Notes: a model not told the origin generated them from the letters alone. A stretch of DNA of 64,000 nucleotides from Bryum argenteum (GCA_037043015.1 CM073321.1:25681510-25745509); one strand, 5' to 3'. Counted from the first letter of the stretch, positions 34,436 through 48,012 are shown. A program made the numbers and translations.

Positions 34436-37400
34436 TTTAATTTATACTTTTAGATTTTTAAAATTTATTATAGACTTTTACATTTTCTATTTATAAAAAC
34501 ATTGAATATGAGATGGGTGAGCTTGTTGTACATGAGGCAAAAAGGCCTAGAATTCCACAAGTGATTGCCCTTAACTTCATAAAATCTCAACATGGTTTAG
34601 AGTTAGTAAATTTTGTTCATGATACGTGAACACCAAGATACAACAGTGAAGCAAATCAGTCAAGAAATCTGAGCATGGACTTTAATCTCACTGCAATCGA
34701 GGAGCAATGATAACATTTTAAGCATACCAATCTATGAATGGTTCTTGTAGGAGGGCAATGAATCGAAGGGTAGTGGACTAGACGACCTTGTGAGGATCTT
34801 TTCACAATAAGGTCCTTTGTACAATTTGCGCAGTATTTAGGCTTTGTCATCAGTTCAGAATAGCACGAACTTTACCTTGTTTCTAGCCATGTGACACCAA
34901 ATACCTCTTGCAAGGACTTGGGCACAATTGGGCCGGAAAATGGTGAGGAAATAAATTCTTCCAAGCAATGGACTTTTACCAATTCTAATTCTCACCAAGC
35001 TCTTCCTTGGGGTGAATACAAAATTCAATACCATGCAACATGCTCACATTCCAATTTCATGCATTGAATCCCACAATCTATGTAATAAACTTAAACAAGA
35101 TCAACATACACAATCCTATGATATTGCAAACTCAAATCAAAGTTTTTACCAGTTTATAAGGGCTTCCTAGGGAAAAATTCAGCAGCGCTTCCGCGTCCCG
35201 ATGAAAACCCTAAATTCCTAACTCAACATGCAAATTAAACAACCATAGTGGCCGGGGCAATTTGGGCAGCGCTTCCGCGCTTAGTCCTTGCCCCGTGCCA
35301 ACAAGAGACTCCAATCAGCAGTCATACTAACATTCAACCATTCACACACTTTCAACCAATTCATGCACCATAGAATTTTACGGCAATTAACCTTGCCTTT
35401 CTTTCACACAACAACCACGCTTCAGTTATTCAATCCTAACAAGTTAACTCACGAAATTGACAAGGATGAGGGAAAGAACTTCCTAACGGTGGTACAGAGT
35501 CTAGATCGATTAGCTCTTCCGTGACCCCACGCTGCCGCATCACTCCTCCTCCTTCCAACGACTCTAGCTCCTAGCTCGTTGCTCCAAATCAAACGTGTGA
35601 GGTGTCGTTGGAAAGAGGGAGACTTGATCTATGTTGTTCCCAAAGCTTAGCTCCTGAATCGCTGTAAATCGTGCGCTATCGCCCTTGAAAGTTCTGCTGC
35701 TCCGATTCGGCGGCTACCAAACTCCTCTCCCTTCGTCCCTTCCACCTGCACGCATCCCCACACACACACTAACGGCCTCTCCCCATATACACACTCAAAT
35801 ACTTAAATCTCAAAAAACTTGCCAAAACTACCTAAGGTTTTTTCCACAAAAAACACACACACACACACTTCTTTTTTCCCCAAAAACTCTAGATCTCCTC
35901 CTAGCACGCACACAATCCACTCCTCACACATCCCCTCCGAAAAAACTAGAGCCCTAATTCCTCTCTCTCTCCCTAGTTGGATACTTGGATGTGGTAAAGT
36001 TTCATCCGATTTTACCGGATGAAACTTTGTTCATTCAGCATTTCATCCGCAGCATTTAACCAATTACTTTGATTATATTTATTCATTAGGATGCTTCTAG
36101 GTAATTATGAATAATGATAAATTCATAAAACATAATCAAAAACATGTCATACTACTTTGACACAATTTAATATTGCTAATTTAGTATAAACTAAACACTA
36201 TCGGACCATTTAGGCAAGACCCCTCCAATTATCATAGAATTTCCGGAAACCGAAGGAATTAGCCTAAATGTCCCAATTGGGGATTTTGAACATAAAAACA
36301 TTAGACTAATGCTTGTAGATAAAGTTTTGTACAAGCGTGAACCGTTACGACGGTTCACAAGCCATCTTGCTGCAACTGTCATTACTGCGGTTTACGATGC
36401 AAATAAATACTAAACGCATCAAGACTTAGCATGAGCCAGTGCTCAATAATGGAGAGAGAAATCTTCGGAGAAGTCTTCTCATTTTAACTACCAAAAAAAA
36501 TCTTTTCCAAGAATTATGATCGACTCTAATGAGGCAATTCAACTTGTACATGAAGAAATTGGTGAATAGATGTTGATGTATCTGGAATAATTTCAGTAAC
36601 TAGAAGAGTATGCATAGCGATTGATGACGTGCAGATTGATAGATTAGACTCTTGCACACTCGAAAGCAATAATCCGGCTTCAGATCTGTAGATAGTATGG
36701 AAATCAATCTCTGATATTTAACCCAATCATTAGAAAACTACTAAATTAGGGAGTAATTGTAATCGATACTGCTTATGTCTTTCATTGTGACAGATTCCTT
36801 CATGCGACTCTTTCACTCTTCTTTAACGTTTTAGAGTTAATCGACATGTTTAGAACCCAGTCTCATACCATCCAAAACTGCTTTCATCATTTCATAACCT
36901 AACAAGTTTACGGTTAACTGACATGTTCAGAACCCACTCTCATAACATGGATTCCATAATTCTTATGATGTTGTTTTCAGAAGATATACTCTTGAACCCT
37001 ATATTGGATAAATACTGTTGAATTTCTTAAATTATTAGTAGGTAAATTATTATTAACAGTAATCTATGCTTTAGCAACTTACAGGTGACTACTACATTTT
37101 CATACAATCAGACGATAGCTGACGGTTGACGCCAAAGTAGGATTTGATGATGAACAGGGAGCCTAAGAATCGGCTACCAAATCCAAGAAAGACATACATG
37201 CTTCTAATTCATCATTGATTAGGAGATATGCGTAGTTAAGGTTTGGAAACACTATTAGAGCATTGATGGTGAAATTTGCACAGAACTGCAGTATATGCTC
37301 ATTTATATTCAAATTCCGGCTAAAATTGCCTCGATTTCAGTAACTTCACAAATTCACCAGAAATTGAGATTTTACTTTTTCCCAATTTTCATTGAATTTC

Positions 37401-39540
37401 CGCATATCCCTATGCGAAAATTCGAAATTTTTTATAGGTTTTATAGGTCTGCAAGGGTAAAAATTATTTACTTAGAGGTCATCCTAAACTCAATATAAAT
37501 AAGAAATTGAAGAGACGCTTTTCAAGAAATCTCTTGAAATTGGTTTTTTCGGCTCACAAAATATTGCAAATCCATTATGCAAGAAGGTAAAAAGACTTTT
37601 TTTTAGGGAATAGTCTTTTGTTGCATGGATAGTCTCAATTACAGGGAGAGTTTTGTATCTTTTAATCATAAAATAGGAGAGAATACAAAATACAAAAGAA
37701 TTAATTATAAAATACAAAAGAAATAGAGAACTTTCAAATGTCACTTTCAATGAGTACTTTCATTTCCTTAAATGCATTCTCTATATCTTTGTTTCCTTCA
37801 CAAATTTCTCTTAACTCTGCTATCTTAGTTTCTTTGAAGTGTTACAAAAGTTTTAAAATGGATTAGAGGTAAAATTAGCTCCTCCATGAATGTAGACAAG
37901 TTTGCCGACCATAATTGGTTGCTAAGGTAGAGATATGAAAACAACACCATTAACTTGAAGTCAATAAATATAGCCATAAACTTATTTTGGACTACAAATA
38001 GCTCATAATAGTTAATTACGTTATGATGTAAGATTAAGTTCATCTTACTAATTTGGTTGTAAACTTGCTCTAATAATTTATTGTTGGTATTGGTTACAAA
38101 ATTCTCTCGTTCTTTCTATGTAGAGTTCTTATAAGTAACCATTTCAATGAATCAATGTCTATTGGTCCTTGACTCTTAACATTAGGGTTGGATGTAACTA
38201 ATAATAACAAGTATCCACTTTCTACATCAGATAACCCCAACAATTTTTTGAAAGACTTCCTTTCTTTGTAAGTTCCATAAACCATCATTCCTAAATTTTG
38301 AATGAACAAGCTTTTCTACTTTGTATTCCATCCATATGGTCGTTTTAGTGATAGAGGCGGTGTAATATCAAAATTATGGCTTGCATAGAGATCATTTTAA
38401 CATCATGAGGTTATTACTTCAAAAATTTGGTCATTCATCATTGAGCCATAATTGGTCTCAAAAGCCATAAATCACTATCAACAAAATATACTAATGGTGA
38501 AAAAAGTCATATGAGGGTACTCGCTTACTATATTTAGTGAAGTATATGAAAAAGCTATCTATTTTTTCCTATGGTTATTTTTTTTCTTAAGATTTGTACT
38601 ACTCATAAAACTGTAATCTGTAACAGCTGAACCTCTAAAGTTCCTGAAAACCCAAAATGGTTTTTTGTGATTTTGAGAAGCCAACATGAAACGGTTTGAA
38701 GTAATATTTTTGTCCAAGATTTTTACAAGGTGCTCCTTATAGTGCAAAGTGAATGTGGTAAAATGTCCAAGGCCAAAAATCCAGTTTTGAAGCCTTCATG
38801 TAAAAATTCCAGGTTTCAAGTCCAAAAGGGCACTTTAAATTTTGAATTTTTTTAAAGAAGTATTTTCATAACCAAATTAATTCAAATAAGTCAAAAAGTT
38901 TGTCAATTTCACATGGGAAGCTTCCAAAGATTACAGAAACAATCTTCACAATTTCTAGTAATTTTGAAATCAATTCTTACAAAAAAATTCAAACTTTGAG
39001 ATTTTGAAGTTTTTCTAAAAAATATTCTTAAAATTTAGAAACTCGTAAAGGAACCTACTCGCCATTCAATTTTTTCTTAGACTAAATATATCTGATTATG
39101 CATCTTTACTATTTTGTTATTTTTAGTTCTAAATTTGCAACTATTGTTATATATTGTTAGACCTTGGTGTCTTTGTATAAAACCTAAGATACTTCTTAAT
39201 ACATAGATTCCTTGTATAAAACAAATCAATAAACTATTTGTTCTTGGTAGAATATTTTCACTTATGAGAGTAAACTTATGTAGACATATCTAACTCACTT
39301 AGAAACAAAAAGTTGAAGGAACTCAAGTTCTTCTTTTTCTTTCTTTTCTTTTTGTAAATATATTTTTTATTTATATATTTTTATAATTTTATATATTTTT
39401 ATTTAATTTATTTATTTGTGTTTTTCTTTTTTCTTTTTTCTTTTTGTCAATATATCGATCATTCGATCAAATTGCTTCACAAAAATGTCCTGAAATGAGA
39501 ATTTTCACCTTATATTACAAAAAGCCAATCGGGAGACCTT
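34436..39540. other. AT-rich region without recognisable genes
   Basis: Scattered short ORFs show no motif. Two short direct repeats 'gcagcgcttccgcg' lie near 35184 and 35266. CT-rich and CA-rich tracts occur at 35700-35970. A minus-strand Cys-rich 64-codon ORF at 34656-34850 (YCANCTKDL) is too short to call. I see no conserved domain across 36-39.5 kb. Confidence 0.4.
35996..36028. repeat. 13-bp perfect inverted repeat with 7-nt loop
   Basis: aaagtttcatccg (35996-36008) pairs exactly with cggatgaaacttt (36016-36028). It could be the end of a small foldback element or a chance hairpin at the end of the CT-rich tract. Confidence 0.7.
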
Positions 39541-39541
39541 T

Positions 39542-42500
39542 ATGTCACCAGAGAAAGAGAACAAAACCGCAGAATTGGTGAACACGGAGTTGGTTTTCCA
39601 TCAGACACCGGCAAAGAGAGTCAAACCAAAAGGAGCAAGACATGAGTTGCATCACAAGATCTTGGATAATGTGGCCATTACAACTCAGAGCGGTTGGGAG
39701 CTATAAAAAGAGGAACACTGGAGATTGACGACTTGCAAGAGATATGTGAAGATGTACTACATTGGAAAACTTTGGCCTAGAGGATGTCACAAAGTTAATA
39801 CCAATAGTTTTACTTGCAACCCGCAGACATACAAGGATGATCACTTTCTTCATCGTGCTGAAGAAGTTTGGTTGGCATTGTTTGGACATTGTCCGAAGAG
39901 CAAAGGTTACTTTTCCTACACGCTGTTGTGCATGGTGTATGCTGAGGTAATATTGAAGCGAAAGGTGAGGTGGAGCTTTTTTACAACAAGTAGTGCGTTT
40001 CTAATTCGAATCAAGAAAAATCAGAAGGGTATCCCAAATATGTTTGATCCAAAATCAAACTCTACAAAGGCCTTATTGCAGCAATTGAGGAAGAAAACTC
40101 AGTGAGGAATATCTCCCTGACAACCACGACATTGAAGGGAGATGGAAGTAACATGGTTGTCTTGGATGCTCTACTCCTAGAACTAACAATATATAAATGA
40201 TAGGCTTGAGGATACAAAATTAGTTGGCAAACCTTTTGTGACAGAGGTTGATGCAGTACATGACTAAAATGAACACCTTGGGGATGTGGTGTCCGACTTT
40301 GTGTCCACCATCAGTACAGATAACCCTGTTGTTCCAAAGCAACCAACATCAGTAAACTCGGTACCAACATCAGAGAATGCATAGCCAAGTGAACGAGTGG
40401 AAACCAAATCAGCAGCAGATTACATTGACATGGATTTTGATATGGGTACAATGTCAAATTTGGAGCCGTTTTTCCGTAAAGTACCAAACAATACGAAATT
40501 GAAGGGGTTTTTTACCACGATAGACAGAATAGCAGAGTACTGCAGCGTAGGAGATCGGAAGAATGGTCTGTTGGAGCAAGAAGTCCACGTTAGCCAGTGT
40601 GGTGACATATGTAGTGTAGCCTTCGATATGAAAATAGGGTTAGGAATATTTGCACGTATGGCTCCTGATTTAGTGGGATAAGTCACACCTTACCAAATAT
40701 CATACCGAGAGTTCTACAGGCTGCTATGAATTGTGAGGTACTCGTAGATCAATATTACCCTCTATTGAAAGATACAGTACGTGATCATGAGTATATTCTG
40801 AAAGTAGGGGCGAAAAACAAAACTATGAAGAAAGTGAATGGAGATTTTTACAATAAATTGGAGTCATTTCAGAGGACATATAAACGTTGTGTCGACCTGG
40901 ATACAAAGATGGAAGAAGCACTTCGTAGTGAACCTCAGGTTCCTAGAAAAGACTCGAAAGAGGCGGAAGTGAGTGCTCCATTACAAAAGGAGACTCAAGA
41001 AACTTCATCTAGTCTTTTTCTTTCACAATATGATGCGGGTGGTAAAGAGGATGGTAAAGAAGATAAGGGAAAGACAATTGTGGAAATAGACGATGATGAA
41101 AGTGCGTGGGCAATGAAGTTGGAGATAGCAAATAAGGAGAGAGATAATGCACTTGCAGATGCATGAGCATGGGCGATGAAGTTGGAGGCTGCAAATAAGG
41201 AGAGGGATGTGGCAGTTGCGAAATTGGAGGATGATGCAAAAGCATGGTCAATGAAGTTGGAGGCAACAAATAAAGAGAGAGATGAGGCAGTCGCTCAATT
41301 GGAGGCATTATGGAACACCTTGAAAATGGTAGATTCTACAGCACTCCAAGAATGCACACTATCATGGTTGAGATGGGTTCATCGACTTCAAGATAGGGAG
41401 AGTTTGGTTTTGAAGGCACAAGACGATCTCAAAGCTATTGCAGCTAAATCAAGAGATTCACGTGAAGTTGTAGATGCTTCATTGGAGAAGTTTCATGAGA
41501 TGAGTACGAAAAGGCAATATGACCCTATAGAGGTCACTTTTTGGGGCGATGCAGAAGAGATGATGGAGTGTACAAATTACTCTAAGATGGGGAGAAACAA
41601 TGATGTTGATTGGATTTTGGAGATAGAGAAAGGATAGGCGCCATACAATAGATTCTCATAGCACCTACAAGAGTGAGCTCGCATTGTTATTAAAACATGC
41701 GACCGTCCTCCGGCAATACTTAAGGAGAAATGTGCGGTGTGCCTACATCATTTTCGTCTAGAGGGAGCATACACGTTGGGCCAATGTGGCCATAAATTTC
41801 ATGTTACTTGCATATGCTGATATGCCATGACAAAATCGGTATGTCCGGTATGTTGCTCCCCATTTAGCACGAGATTCTACGAGATGATGGGGACGAGATC
41901 TTATGCCATCGGGGCACGAGTTCAACCGATAGAATCTTCCATTGGATCAACTCCCAAAGAAATTTCTACACTACCGTGATTGGGGAAATGCACTTGAGTG
42001 GAGTACGTTTGAATCCAAAACACCAACTAAGCATTGAATATGGTGGAGAAAGAGATCCCTTATTTTTTATGATATAAGATTACGAAGTACAGAGAAGGGC
42101 AAGGAATATTAAAGATGAAGAGCAGCAAGAGTTGTTTTGTCGTAATTTTGGAGGGCATTGGAGCATTGAACACAACCGTTTCTTTCGATTTCCCTAGAGG
42201 AAGTGCAAAAAGGGAAAAGATGGTTCGCGGCACAGAGCTAAAGAATCAACTGGCTTAGTAGACGAGTTCAAGAAGTACGATCATACTCCAATTGGAAGAG
42301 TTGTGGTCCTTGCAAAATTGGAAGAAGCCGCGATATAGCAAGCTTCAGTATAAGAAGATTCTTTTCAATACGTGGAGGTCTCTTATTGGGATGCGGTGAA
42401 GAAGTCTGATAAGCGTATTGATGACACCATTGCATATTGGAGGAAATGTATACAAGATCCAAAGGACAGATCATTCATATTATTGGATGATTTCAAAGGT

Positions 42501-42680
42501 ATTGTACACGATGTCGTTGCACGAATCGAAAAGGCCATGGAAATCTTACGTAACAAACAAGTGGATCCTTGTAAAAAGCGGAAGAGGCAAGTTGGCGAAG
42601 ATGGCGAGGAGATGAGCCCGGAAATTGCAGCCGTGGATTGGGAATATGAAGAGGGCGGTAGAATTGCCCATCCAAGCTAA
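39542..42680 (+). pseudogene. Decayed coiled-coil / RING-finger gene
   Basis: Starts MSPEKENKTAELVNTELVF at 39542, with an in-frame TAA near 39705 and continuation KEEHWRL through 40105. Later exons give a block at 40397-40681 (GTMSNLEPFFRKVPNN), then a long helical part with tandem-like repeats 'AWAMKLE.ANKERD' (41100-41300), a likely coiled coil. At 41731-41866 it reads KCAVCLHHF..., LGQCGHKFHVTCIC, SVCPVC, a RING-type zinc finger, broken by a TGA at 41818. A basic C-terminal block ends at 42680 (DPCKKRKRQVGEDGEE). RING proteins usually act as ubiquitin ligases. It lies tail-to-tail with the element C fusion gene; whether it belongs to that element is unknown. Confidence 0.5.
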
Positions 42681-42990
42681 GGACCGTGTACTCGTAGAAT
42701 AGCTAACCCCATATTCGTTATATTGGGAAATATGCATGACTTTGGGAGATTTAAGAGAAGAAAATCATCTAAAATATCGATCAATGTTAAGCATAAAGTA
42801 CTAGATCTTGCATCAAACATGATATGATTATATGCAAATAGAGACATCGCTCTGAACAAAGGATGGGAATAAAAGAATATTCCATTTAATCGCTTGTAAA
42901 TATCAATCATAATTCACAAAATATGTCATACAAGAGTGATGACTATCAAATTCTGTACATAATTACTTCTGATGCTACTAGATGTAACTA

Positions 42991-43749
42991 CTACGGAGTT
43001 CCACCATAAGCGACAATACGAGATTGGATGAATGCTCGTTGACGTCGACGTGTCCAGCTAGAATCATTGTCTTTCATCAATGGACTATCAAGAAGGCGTT
43101 GCAGCCTTCCGCGACGCCGGTCCTCAATGCTTGACTTAGGTAGCGAGTGGCGGCGGTTTTCTGACGAAGGCTTCATTGCTCCTTGTTCAGTGGACTTCGA
43201 AGGACATGCTTTTGGAGTCTCCAAAACACGATCCTGAACAAAATAAAACAACAACATTTCTTAAAAGTAAACAAGCGAATGGATACATACGAGCAATAGG
43301 TAGCACATAAGTCCAATGTCTAAGAATTGTTAAATGAATTAGATTGTACAGCAGAAAATCTAGAAATTGTTAATCGTTCTTGCAAACAGTTAACTTAAAG
43401 CCTAAAATGGATGCTCTCAAGGGATGAAGAAACAAACCTTCAGAAAAACTTCTTCAGATATATCCAAGCCAATGTCGTATAACATACGCTTTGTAGGCGT
43501 ACATGTAATTTGAAGAGGAGAACCAATATGATTTACCGTTGGAGGCGACACGGGGGAAGCGGATTGCACATTCGGAGGTGATGTCTTAGTGACAGGGCTG
43601 TTTACTACTCCATCTTCTACCGCCATTGTCGAAAAATCCATGGTAGATTGAGCCGTTTCAGCAGACTGGAATAATCGTCCTCTACTCCGAAGTGAAGGCC
43701 CGAAACCCGCAGCATTCATCAAAGAATCCACAGAAGCACGGCAATCACC
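42991..43749 (-). CDS. C-terminal exons of the element C fusion gene
   Basis: Exon 43438-43749 (acceptor ttacgcag; DCRASVDSLMNAAGFG ... DIGLDISEEVFLK) joins in frame through gtttgt / gttcag to exon 42991-43233 (DRVLETPKACPSKS ... RIVAYGGTP, stop TAG at 42991). The sequence is Ser/Pro/Arg-rich and probably disordered. No domain recognised, and no equivalent is visible in element A. Confidence 0.5.
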
Positions 43750-43997
43750 CTGCGTAATCTATTCCAACAATATGCCAAACAAATCATCAATTATCCAGAG
43801 TACATAAAGTTCATGCAAGACATAACTTTAAGCAAAACTAAAGAAAACTCTCATATTCATATTCACAAAATGAAAATTTACTAACATATGAAAAGTCCTA
43901 CAAATCTACTGTCTAGAAGAGCTTCACACTCTAAGTTACGATTAAAATTAAACCAAAGGGAACAGAACTACACGAGAATAGAAAACGAAATATTTTG

Positions 43998-44820
43998 TCA
44001 TTCTATTAAGGCATTTTGTATTTCATTGTACAGATCTAATGATGCACGATCATCATACGACATGGCATGTCCAAATTGAAACGATGCTCGAAACTTGCTA
44101 AGGGGACCGTCAAACTCATGGAGATCTAACAGATACGGCAAAACCTCATCTAACAAAATAGAGTCCTCGTGTGCCCTATTGTCCTTGTGAGACCAAGATG
44201 GTAGTAAAAGAACATATTCCCGCTGATTAAGCACGTGCTTAACCGGACTATCATCTATGATGAGCGTATTAGCTTCTGTATAAAAACCATCAAAGCTATT
44301 GAAGAGATGAGCTTACAAAGGTCTTAAGGAAGATAGACTTTTGAGTTCCGGGTTCCTTCATGAACAATGGTCGGCACCCACCAGATTTCAAGGGAATCAT
44401 GTCACAGTCTTCTTGACCAAGTATTTGTAGTGGCCTTATAGGGTTTATAGGACCGAACAGAAAATCACAAATGGCTTCTGTGGTTGTTCTCATCATCGAA
44501 CTCCAAACCGTAATGGTAGCAAACGATGCCACTCGAGAGAGGAAGTCCTTACACTTGGGCCTCACCCATACAAGCTTCTTACCCACCTCTGTTGGCAACG
44601 TGGCCGAGTGAATACGGAAGTCACGATTTCTGTATCCTTTAGCTTCCCAAAATGGGGAACAACTGCAGAGGATACCATTGAGGTCGAGAACAACATTTAA
44701 CCAAGTACCGGAGGATTTCCTTGGAACATGACCTATGTCTTCTCTAGAAATTAAATCATTGACCGATGCTTCGTTGAAAACGGCGCACCACGACAAAATT
44801 ACTGGGGAGCTTTCGTCACT
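43998..44820 (-). CDS. FCP1-type HAD phosphatase domain (element C)
   Basis: After a cgcaccag acceptor the exon reads SPVILSWCAVFNEASVND, then LNVVLDLNGILCSCSPFW (HAD motif I, nucleophile Asp present, DLNG as in the plant FCP1-like subgroup). VRPKCKDFLSRVASFATI and VWSSMMRTTTEAICDFLFG fit the FCP1 scaffold, and NTLIIDDSPVKHVLNQRE is motif III. The two halves are split by only 41 bp with gtaagc / acag borders (44276-44316), too short for a normal plant intron and out of phase by one, so a partly deleted intron or indel is likely. The C-terminus YLLDLHEF...FQFGHAMSY matches element A domain 2. Confidence 0.65.
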
Positions 44821-44904
44821 GGTGCGATGAATTCAAGGTCAGAAACATAAAATACATCGCAACGATGGCATGGGTGAGAGCAGTGTTTGTGGAACAGAAA
44901 ATAC

Positions 44905-45131
44905 CTGATTGGCATAATTGCTCTCCTCTAAGTCAACTTGGACACCCATTGACCCGAGTGACTGCTCAGTGCAATCTATCTCATCACAGACAGCAACAAC
45001 ATTCTCAGTATGTGAGACATCATGCATTTGAAGTGTGTCCTCCACCGGTGGAACCCGCTCATGGCGATAAAATTCAAGCGTGACATCATCCATGACTGGA
45101 ACATCGATTGCTTCCTCATCCAAAATAACAT
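44905..45131 (-). CDS. Acidic linker exon (element C)
   Basis: Starts VILDEEAIDVPVMDDV after a gctgccag acceptor and ends SNYANQ before gtattt. It is acidic, without a recognised domain, and joins the MTase/linker part to the FCP1 domain, as the Ser/Asp-rich linker does in element A. Confidence 0.5.
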
Positions 45132-45388
45132 CTGGCAGCGCAATACAAATTCATGGAATCAGGGAACAATACGATGGAGGAAATATAATATGGGAGCCAA
45201 CAAGAAGCAGATAGGAAAAAGGGCAACAGTTTAGCTCGAGTCGAGCTAAACTGCAAAATAGTAAAGGCCTGTATTAATTACAAAAAATGTCTCAGAGTTT
45301 GATACAAAATTTCACATGTACATGTGTTTTCCGGCATTTACAGCTTAAATACTATACACTAGATCCAAAATCTAAGTTGAAGGAGGAC

Positions 45389-46188
45389 CTGTAGATTCTT
45401 CTTCCGCGTCTCCCTTAGGATGTAATTTAGGCGTAGGAGAGGAAGGCGTAGGCACGGAAGGCTCGGTAGTTGGAGGCGGCAGGGACGTGAGTGGTTGCAG
45501 AGAAGTAGGATCAGCATGTGGTGCAGTAGTGGTTGCCATTGTCCGCACCAAAGTTAATGCGTTGCCGCCAGTAAAATTCTGCATTATCTCCATCATCATG
45601 TCATGGCGTTCATGGTCTCTCTTTTCGCGTTCCAGCTGCGCAATTTGCTGCTGTGCAAGGAGCTCTTCCAACTTCCTCCGCTGTGCCGTCTCCTCCTCAA
45701 TTCTGCGTTGTAGTGCTGCCAACTCGTTACTCTCCTCAGCCTTAAATCTACTTGAGGGTGAGTCCTTCGACATGGGATTACGTTTCCGCTTTGCACTCCC
45801 TCTGCCTCCTCCTCGCCCGGGAGCGGTACGCGACTCCTGCGGTGTCTGAGGGGTCGTGTCAATTTCCATGTCTTGCTCTTCGTCATCTCCACCGGAACCA
45901 AGGCTGTAAGTGCTGCCTTCGCCGTGAAGTTGCCTTCCGCTTGATCCAGAGTCCTCCCGGTCGGGGACGTCCGCCTCATCGTCGAGGGCCTCGTCATCCA
46001 AAGACGCAACAGCTTTGCGCTTGCCTTTCAAGAGCATGGCGCCAACCTCCGGGAACTCGACTTTGTCAAAGAAATACCTGTTCACGGAGAAGTCAGTGGG
46101 ATCTAGAGTAAGCCCTTTGTCGTACGCGTGGTCGATGTCCTCTCTGTCTTCGGCATCGAATATAGCGTAGGCATCGAGAGACAACATC
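45389..46188 (-). CDS. End of MTase-like domain and charged linker (element C)
   Basis: The exon opens LSLDAYAIFDAEDREDIDHA after the acceptor; with the previous exon's AGGKAVCASM this forms the methyltransferase motif I helix and the following strand with acidic residues. A low-complexity acidic region, a basic NLS-like stretch (GGGRGSAKRKRNPMSK), a coiled coil (ALQRRIEEETAQRRKLEELL) and a Pro/Thr-rich tail follow. If not spliced at 45389 the frame stops at 45372 (GPPST, TAG). Confidence 0.55.
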
Positions 46189-46376
46189 TACAAGAATAAC
46201 AGTGGAGCTTAAAAAACGGAAATCATCTGTAATCAAAGCGGACATGATTTGGAAACAAGCTTGACAGTTTAGCTTGAGTCGAGCTAAACAACCTTACAGT
46301 TTAGCTCGACTCGAGCTAAACTGTAGGGATTCCTATGTGAGCGAGGAGAATCGAGCTTAACTACAGCGAAGCTTAC

Positions 46377-47729
46377 CATGCTTGCGCAGACTGCTTTTCC
46401 GCCGGCGTAGACAAGAAAAATGTTCTCCTGCTCCTGACAAAAAAGCTGGATGACCTGCAAATAAAAATCCATCCTTAACTCGATCGGGTACATGTGATAC
46501 CGGGACTCGTTGTACTTCCGCGGCTTCTCGTAAAGCGCGTGCTTTGGAGCGCGATACTCGGCCTGTGGGATACGCGCGAGTTTCACGTTTCCCCTGATCA
46601 TGAAGTGAAGACGCATAGGCTCTGAGGCTTGCTTCGCTTTCGCGTTGTATCCAGTGAGCCGTTTGTGCGAGGACAGATAGTACATCGACGGGATTAGCTT
46701 ATAATTCGACCCTGGGAAGAATGCAGGATTTGTCGTGAACGCCTCAACTTGCGCGTATTCACTCTCACCTCCGCAAATAAATAACCAACAGGGAACATCT
46801 GTTAGAGCTGGCTTGTTCTGGGACGATAAGATCGCCATGAACATTTTGAAGAATGGGTGGTCAGGCGAGGAATCAGCTGAGGAACTACAACTACCCGGAA
46901 CCAATCTGAAGTCGATGATTCCGACGTTCATCTCGGGTGCAGGTTCTGGCTATTTGTTCTCAGGCCAATCTTTCAGCCTCTGTGGTGTTTTGCGCTCAAA
47001 GGAACGGAATATAAGAGTACCAACAGGACCAGTAAACTTTTCGCGCTTTTCCAGAAACACCTCAAAGAACCTCTTTGCGTAGGGAGAGAGATCTTCGCAG
47101 CTGGTATTCCTGTGCTGGGTTTGCCTCTGATCTGCGTAGTACTTATCAGGAATCCCCCATTTCAAAAGTGCGTGCTTTGAGGCCTTCGTGACGTGGTAGT
47201 CTTTCTTGAATTTCTTCCACGCATCCACGTCGAACTCTTTGTTCTTGAAGATTCCGAGTTAGGGCCTGATCTTGTGGATCTGAAGCTGGGCGGTCGCCTT
47301 ACGCTTCAACCGTTCAACGTACTCCTTTATGGAGTAGCAATCTTCTAGAAGGGTTACTGGTTGTTTGAAAGTAACCTTTGGGTATTCCAGTTTCCGTGAC
47401 GGACCTGACCTATTCAACATATGTGAACAGAGTTTTCTATGGTCCGACTCTGATAGGTTACCGAGGTTCTTTAAAAATTCCCTCGACAAGGTTTGATCGT
47501 TGTCTGGTTTGAACCCTGGCTTGTCACAGAGCTGCCTCAAGGAGTAGGGGTCGATAAGGGTCTCCTGGGCGACACTTACGATTAACTCAGCCCATAGGTC
47601 CCAGAGATCATCAGGGAAGGTGATGATCTTTAGCTCATTCGTGAGGGACAAGACCTTGTTCTTCACCTCTACTTGGGCCTTGGCGACATCAATCATGGCG
47701 AACCTATGTCGAATGGAGTCCACGAATTT
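46377..47729 (-). CDS. DNA methyltransferase-like exon (element C)
   Basis: Starts KFVDSIRHRFAMIDVAKAQV after a gcattgcag acceptor (element A has LAKAQV at the same place). In-frame stops are at 47259 (TAA) and 46950 (TAG). After the second stop it reads MNVGIIDFRLVPGSC where a beta-class MTase would have the IADPPY catalytic motif, then PCWLFICGGESEYAQVEAF, and near the end IELRMDFYLQVIQLFCQE and ENIFLVYAGGKAVCASM, which fits 'KP.eLy..li..f...g..VlD.faGsGt'. The SAM-binding half looks kept and the catalytic tetrapeptide appears lost. Confidence 0.55.
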
Positions 47730-48012
47730 CTGCAATGCCACAAGTAATGTAAGATGTTAGAGTGTATGAGAGCGGTAACTTTAGCTCGAGTCCAGCTCGA
47801 GTGTGCATCCGGAATTCAGCAGTTGTAAAGATGTTGGGTTTAATAAGCAGCAGCGACAGTTTAGCTCGAGTCGGGCTAAACTACAATGACAGTTTAGCTC
47901 GACTCGAGCTAAACTGCAATGACAGTTTAGCTCGACTCGAGCTAAACTGCTACGGGGATCAATTTTCTATGATAGAAGGTAGAGATGTGATGCAACATGA
48001 GGTAATACTTAC

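Larger units (their letters stand above)
45231..47955. repeat. Scattered element C palindromes in introns
   Basis: Copies near 45231 (between the linker exons), 46268 and 46297 (intron 46189-46376), 47779 (decayed) and a triplet at about 47858, 47893 and 47928 (intron 47730-48012). All lie outside the mapped exons. The central base is G or C. Confidence 0.85.

Noticed and set aside
37490-38747. Series of minus-strand ORFs of 60-90 codons
   Set aside because: AT-rich, no shared frame, no motif; likely chance ORFs.
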